DNA of 64,000 nt from JAJDXO01 sp965221855 (lineage in GTDB: Bacteria; Pseudomonadota; Alphaproteobacteria; Rhodospirillales; UBA2165): the NCBI GenBank assembly GCA_965221855.1, contig CBDCSV010000001.1:372001-436000 (forward strand), read 5' to 3'. The notes beneath the pieces were generated by a model. That model had not been told where the DNA came from. It saw only the letters and a program-made list of their open reading frames with translations, and made no database searches. Made by a program: the position numbers and the translations under genes. Every line of letters starts with the position of its first letter. Positions within the stretch are counted from its first letter, which is position 1. Below, in pieces: positions 60,210 to 64,000 of the stretch.

Positions 60210-60486
60210 CCCGAGCGGCCAACTCGTCTCTCAACCGATGCAGCGTCAGATGCGGCTCCTGGTCGATCCGGCCGACAATGAACTCCCGATGGGGCTCAAG
60301 AACCCGGCGGCGGTGACCGCCCATCTTGCCGGGCGCAACACTCCCCGTCCGCCGGTAGCGCTGCGACCACTTAACCACGCTCGAAACCGCAACCCCAAAC
60401 CGAGCCGCTACAGCGCGGCAACTCTCCCCCGCCAAAACCGCCAAAACAACACGCTCTCGCAAATCAATCGAATAAGGTCTCGCCAT
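60127..60486 (-). CDS. IS630 transposase, DNA-binding part (copy 3)
   Basis: Identical in translation to the frames at 27766-28125 and 50303-50662, with the same AGGAGG site and A8 tract. Confidence 0.85.
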   Translation of the reverse strand: MARPYSIDLRERVVLAVLAGESCRAVAARFGVAVSSVVKWSQRYRRTGSVAPGKMGGHRRRVLEPHREFIVGRIDQEPHLTLHRLRDELAARGVRVSHSTVWLFLRREGLRFKKNPVRR

Positions 60487-60579
60487 GAATGCTGGCCTCC
60501 TTGCCCAGCATCCATCTTGAATCATGGTTCGCCCATACTTGGGAATCCCTAAAATGATTCAATCAATCTCAAATACGCT

Positions 60580-61896
60580 CTAGCGGCGCTGGTCGAGGGC
60601 GACGAAATCCCGCCGGGGAGGCCCGGTAAAAAGCTGGCGGGGCCGGCCGATTTTCTGGCTCGGATCTTCGACCATCTCATTCCACTGGGCGATCCAGCCG
60701 ACCGTCCGGGCAACGGCGAACAGCACCGTGAACATGGTGGTCGGAATCCCGATGGCCTTGAAGATTATCCCCGAATAGAAATCCACGTTGGGATAGAGCT
60801 TGCGCTCGACGAAGTACTCGTCTTCGACGGCGATCTTCTCCAACTCCATGGCCAGTTCGAGCAGCGGCGCGTCGGTAATGCCGAGCTCCTCCAAGACCTC
60901 GTGGCAGGTCTGCTGCATCACCCGGGCGCGCGGGTCGAAGTTCTTGTAGACCCGGTGACCGAAGCCCATCAGGCGGAAGGGATCATCCGGGTCCTTGGCC
61001 TTTTTGACATACTCCGTGATGTTCGACTTGTCGCCGATTTCGTGAAGCATGTTAAGGACGGCTTCGTTGGCGCCGCCGTGGGCCGGACCCCAGAGGGAGG
61101 CGATGCCCGCGGCGATACAGGCGAACGGATTGGCCCCACTCGAGCCGGCCAACCGCACGGTCGAGGTGGAGGCATTTTGCTCATGGTCCGCGTGGAGGAT
61201 CAATATCCGGTCCATTGCGCGGGCGAGGGTGGGGCTGACCTCGTAATCCTCGGCCGGCGTCGCGAACAGCATATGGAGGAAGTTTTCCGAATAGCTCAGG
61301 CCGTTGTCGGGATAAATGAACGGCTGACCGATGGCGTATTTGTATGCGTGGGCCGCGATGGTCGGAATCTTGGCGATCATCCGGTAGGAGGCCACCGTGC
61401 GGTGCCAGGGATCGTTGATATCCAAGCTGTCGTGATAGAACGCCGAGAGCGCGCCGACGACGCCGCACATAATGGCCATGGGATGGGAATCACGCCGGAA
61501 GCCGCGATAAAACTGGTTCACCTGCTCGTGGAGCATGGTGTGGTAGGTAATGTCGTGCTCGAACTTGGCCTTTTGTTCGGCGTTGGGGAGCTCGCCGAAC
61601 AGCAGGAGGTAGCTGACCTCCATGTGGTCGCAGTGAACCGCCAGGTCCTCGATCGGATATCCCCGATAGAGCAGGATACCCTCGTCGCCGTCGATGTAGG
61701 TGATGGTCGATTCGCAGCTCGCCGTCGAGGTAAACCCGGGATCGTAGGTGAAGTAGCCGGTATCGCCATAAAGGCGCCGGACGTCGATCACCTTGGGACC
61801 AACCGACCCGCCGAGCACCGGCAACTCGAATGCCTCGCCGGTCTCGTTGTTGGTAAGGGTCATGGTGTGGTTGGTGGTGGTATTGTGGTCATTCAT
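60580..61896 (-). CDS. gltA: Citrate synthase (type I/II, hexameric)
   Basis: Condenses acetyl-CoA and oxaloacetate to citrate at the entry of the TCA cycle. The 438-residue protein has the N-terminal domain of the Gram-negative hexameric form (GDTGYFTYDPGFTSTASCESTITYIDGDEGILLYRGYPI), the catalytic His segments LHADHEQNAST and GPAHGGANEAVL, and FGHRVYKNFDPRA. Transcribed 33 bp after gltX. The TAG stop is completed by the IS630 element that begins at the same place, so the protein end (ALDQRR) is unaltered. Confidence 0.97.
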   Translation of the reverse strand: MNDHNTTTNHTMTLTNNETGEAFELPVLGGSVGPKVIDVRRLYGDTGYFTYDPGFTSTASCESTITYIDGDEGILLYRGYPIEDLAVHCDHMEVSYLLLFGELPNAEQKAKFEHDITYHTMLHEQVNQFYRGFRRDSHPMAIMCGVVGALSAFYHDSLDINDPWHRTVASYRMIAKIPTIAAHAYKYAIGQPFIYPDNGLSYSENFLHMLFATPAEDYEVSPTLARAMDRILILHADHEQNASTSTVRLAGSSGANPFACIAAGIASLWGPAHGGANEAVLNMLHEIGDKSNITEYVKKAKDPDDPFRLMGFGHRVYKNFDPRARVMQQTCHEVLEELGITDAPLLELAMELEKIAVEDEYFVERKLYPNVDFYSGIIFKAIGIPTTMFTVLFAVARTVGWIAQWNEMVEDPSQKIGRPRQLFTGPPRRDFVALDQRR

Positions 61897-61929
61897 GCGC
61901 GTTCTTCCCCAAGGTGGCAGATGGTCCCG

Positions 61930-63336
61930 TCAGTCTTGTGCGGCGAGCGCGTCGTCGAGACGGCCCAAGGTTTCATCCTGGCCCAGTACCTCCATCACCT
62001 CGAATATTCCCGGTGATACGTTGGAACCGGTAAGCGCAGCGCGCAGTGGCTGTGCAACGGCACCCAATTTGGCGGCGGCGGCGGCGGCAACATCTCTCGC
62101 CGCGGTCTCGATACCCTCCCGCGACCAGTCTTCGAGCTGCGCCAAATGCGGGCGGATATGTTCGATCATGCCGCGCCCCTCCGCGTCAAGGATTTTTGCT
62201 GCTTTCTGGTTCAAGGAGAGTGGACGTTTTCGAACATAAAATAATGCATTTTCAATAAGTTCCAGCATATTTTTCGCGCGTTCCTTAAGGCCTGACATTC
62301 CGTTGAGCAGACGTTGCCGCGCCGCCTCGCCGACCGTCTCGCCGAGTTCGTTCTCCAGCCCCGGCAGGATCAGTTCGACCAGCCGATCATCCTCGGCTTC
62401 ACGAATGTAGTGCCCGTTCAGACTGGTCAGCTTGTCCATGTCGAAGCGGGCGGCGGCTCTGCCGACGTCCTTGACGTCAAACCACTCGATGGCCTGGCCG
62501 CGGTTGATAATTTCATCGTCGCCGTGGCTCCATCCCAATCTGAGAAGATAGTTGTTTACCGCCTCGGGGAGGAAGCCCATGTCGCGGTAGGCCTCGACGC
62601 CGAGCGCGCCATGGCGCTTGGAGAGCTTTGCGCCGTCGCTTCCGTGGAGGAGGGGCATGTGGGCCATGATCGGCATATCCCATCCCAGGGATGCATAAAT
62701 CCGGGCCTGGCGGAAGGCGTTGGTCAGATGGTCATCTCCGCGAATGACATGGGTGATGCCCATGTCATGGTCGTCGACCACGACCGCCAGCATGTAGGTT
62801 GGCGTTCCATCGGCCCGCAACAGGATCATGTCGTCCAGCTGATCGTGGCCAACCCGCACTTCTCCCTGGATGACGTCCTGGATGACCGTTTCGCCGCCCT
62901 CGGGCACCTTCAGGCGAATGACCGGATCGATGCCGTCGGGCGCCTCATCGGGATCGCGGTCCCGCCAACGGCCGTCATAGAGCCGGGCGCTGCCTGCCGC
63001 CCGCGCCGCCTCGCGCATCTCCGCGAGTTCCTCGGGCGTGCAGTAGCAGCGGTATGCCTTGCCTTCGTCGAGAAGCCGCCGGGCGATTTCGGCATGCCGG
63101 CCGCTGCGCGCGAACTGGGAGATGGGCTCTCCGTCCCAGGTGAGATCCAGCCAGCGCATCCCGCTGAGGATGGCGTCGACGGCCTCGTCGGTGGAGCGCT
63201 TCCGGTCGGTGTCCTCGATTCGCAGTAGAAACGTGCCCTGATGGTGCCTAGCGAACAGCCAGTTGAACAATGCGGTGCGGGCGCCGCCGATATGGAGGAA
63301 GCCCGTGGGCGAGGGCGCGAAGCGGGTGACGACCAT
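61930..63336 (-). CDS. gltX: Glutamate--tRNA ligase
   Basis: Class I aminoacyl-tRNA synthetase of 468 residues that charges tRNA-Glu. The HIGH-type motif is in APSPTGFLHIGGARTALFNW at the N-terminus and the KMSKS-type motif is AKLSKRHGA near residue 236. IEDTDRKRS and the C-terminal helical anticodon-binding region are present. Length is normal. Divergent from comEC across about 90 AT-rich bases. Many alphaproteobacteria have two GltX proteins, one acting on tRNA-Gln; which one this is cannot be told. Confidence 0.95.
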   Translation of the reverse strand: MVVTRFAPSPTGFLHIGGARTALFNWLFARHHQGTFLLRIEDTDRKRSTDEAVDAILSGMRWLDLTWDGEPISQFARSGRHAEIARRLLDEGKAYRCYCTPEELAEMREAARAAGSARLYDGRWRDRDPDEAPDGIDPVIRLKVPEGGETVIQDVIQGEVRVGHDQLDDMILLRADGTPTYMLAVVVDDHDMGITHVIRGDDHLTNAFRQARIYASLGWDMPIMAHMPLLHGSDGAKLSKRHGALGVEAYRDMGFLPEAVNNYLLRLGWSHGDDEIINRGQAIEWFDVKDVGRAAARFDMDKLTSLNGHYIREAEDDRLVELILPGLENELGETVGEAARQRLLNGMSGLKERAKNMLELIENALFYVRKRPLSLNQKAAKILDAEGRGMIEHIRPHLAQLEDWSREGIETAARDVAAAAAAKLGAVAQPLRAALTGSNVSPGIFEVMEVLGQDETLGRLDDALAAQD

Positions 63337-63425
63337 AAATTCTATATAAGTAATTGATATTATTTAATTATTCAAAACAAGGCGGGCAGTTTACAGGTTT
63401 GGTCCTGGTCTGTCATCCTTGCGCC

Positions 63426-64000
63426 ATGACAGGGGAGGATAAGCGGGCGGCCGCCTTGGCGGGCGGCATTCTCGGCGGTGCGCGGGATGCATTGCTTGAA
63501 GAGCGGGATCGGTGGCTCTTATGGGTCCCGGTGGCGTTCGGCGCCGGCATCGGCCTTTATTTCCTCCTGCCTGTTGAGCCGCCGGCCTGGCTCGCCTTCG
63601 GACCAGGTGCACTATCGATCGCCTGCGGTTGGCTGTGCCGCCGACGGCCCGTTGTCATGTTACTGTCCGTCGGACTGTCCATTGTCGCCGCCGGTTTCCT
63701 GAGCGCTCAATGGCATACCCTGGGTCTCAAGCACCCGGTGCTGACCGAAAATCGAAACGCCGCCAGCGTCCAGGGACGGATCGTGCTCCAGGAGCCGTTT
63801 CCCGATGGTGTGCGGGTGACATTGGACCGGATGAGAATCCAAAACCTGGCGGCGCCCCGGCAGCCGCCGCGGGTTCGCATTCGTCTCCGGGGAGCGCAAC
63901 CGGCTTTGGCGGCAGGGGACTGGATCGAGGTTCGCGCGATTCTCTCTCCCCCGCCTCCGCCCGTTCTGCCCGGCGGCTTCGACCTGCAGCGTCAGTTCTA
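63426..64000 (+). CDS. ComEC/Rec2-type DNA-uptake channel protein, N-terminal part (cut by window end)
   Basis: Open frame of 191 codons that runs out of the window. It starts MTGEDKRAAALAGG, has two hydrophobic segments (WVPVAFGAGIGLYFLL and VVMLLSVGLSIVAAGFL), then a DUF4131-like domain with SVQGRIV, RVRIRL and the typical PPPPVLPGGFDLQRQF ending. The order comEC, gltX, gltA with comEC divergent is common in alphaproteobacteria. The protein would form the inner-membrane channel for single-stranded DNA uptake. Confidence 0.8.
   Translation, partial: MTGEDKRAAALAGGILGGARDALLEERDRWLLWVPVAFGAGIGLYFLLPVEPPAWLAFGPGALSIACGWLCRRRPVVMLLSVGLSIVAAGFLSAQWHTLGLKHPVLTENRNAASVQGRIVLQEPFPDGVRVTLDRMRIQNLAAPRQPPRVRIRLRGAQPALAAGDWIEVRAILSPPPPPVLPGGFDLQRQF

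Larger units (their letters stand above)
59531..60580 (-). mobile_element. IS630-family insertion sequence, copy 3 (1050 bp)
   Basis: Same element and orientation as copies 1 and 2, with TA duplications at 59529-59530 and 60581-60582 and restored target CTAG. The right-hand TA is part of the gltA stop codon. Confidence 0.95.

Overview
The window is GC-rich, gene-dense bacterial DNA. Gene content points to an alphaproteobacterium, probably of the Rhodospirillales type: a gltX-gltA pair beside a divergent comEC, an HtrA protease followed by an OmpR/EnvZ-type two-component system, an AGCS symporter, a Yej-type peptide importer and a catabolic xanthine-oxidase-family operon. No rRNA or tRNA gene was recognised. 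This placement is inference from gene content, not from a marker-gene search.

Layout. 98-2990: dihydroxy-acid dehydratase and a 2-hydroxyacid dehydrogenase, each followed by a copy of a palindromic intergenic repeat. 3257-7511: a Fur-box-preceded ferric-iron ABC importer (binding protein, fused permease, ATPase). 7610-24512: about 17 kb of tightly packed plus-strand genes, many with ATGA overlaps: two MurG-like and two GT4 glycosyltransferases, a histidine phosphatase, a very large ABC-exporter/cyclic-nucleotide-binding/GGDEF-like fusion, a small bacterial-PH-like membrane protein, a complete Yej-type importer, a methyltransferase and a YbaN-like protein. 24498-30370: a second methyltransferase, fhs, nadC and an M20 amidohydrolase, with an IS630-family element between fhs and nadC. 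30435-35198: HtrA-type protease with unusual 5' structures, response regulator, sensor kinase and a metallo-beta-lactamase-fold hydrolase. 35249-46725: mostly single metabolic and stress genes on both strands, including a peroxiredoxin-like gene whose active-site codon is an in-frame TGA followed by a SECIS-like hairpin, which makes it a likely selenoprotein. 46780-49610: an A-tract-rich, probably curved spacer, an EamA transporter and an AGCS symporter. 49707-60580: two further identical IS630 copies bracket a segment with ridA-like and gcdH genes, an AbiE toxin-antitoxin pair, a 4-hydroxybenzoyl-CoA-reductase-like operon (hcrCAB order), a divergent 4HBT-type thioesterase and a PnbB/DUF4863-like cupin. 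60580-64000: gltA, gltX and the start of comEC, cut by the window end.

The strongest unusual signals are (1) the selenocysteine peroxiredoxin at 41277-41924; (2) the 1202-residue fusion at 13074-16682, in which both Mg-coordinating positions of the ABC ATPase are Asn, the H-loop His is absent, the GGDEF motif is degenerate and the nucleotide-binding domain carries a repeated insertion, all embedded in a glycosyltransferase operon; (3) IS630 insertions at CTAG that fall exactly on the TAG stop codons of nadC and gltA; and (4) candidate RNA or operator structures in front of the HtrA gene, the AbiE genes and the hcr operon.

How the genes could work together. The glycosyltransferase operon looks like a route that assembles and moves a glycoconjugate under cyclic-nucleotide control; the product is unknown. 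The 50877-59337 segment looks like aromatic acyl-CoA metabolism: an Hcr-like enzyme makes benzoyl-CoA-type products, a thioesterase can hydrolyse the same kind of thioester, and glutaryl-CoA dehydrogenase handles the product of ring cleavage.
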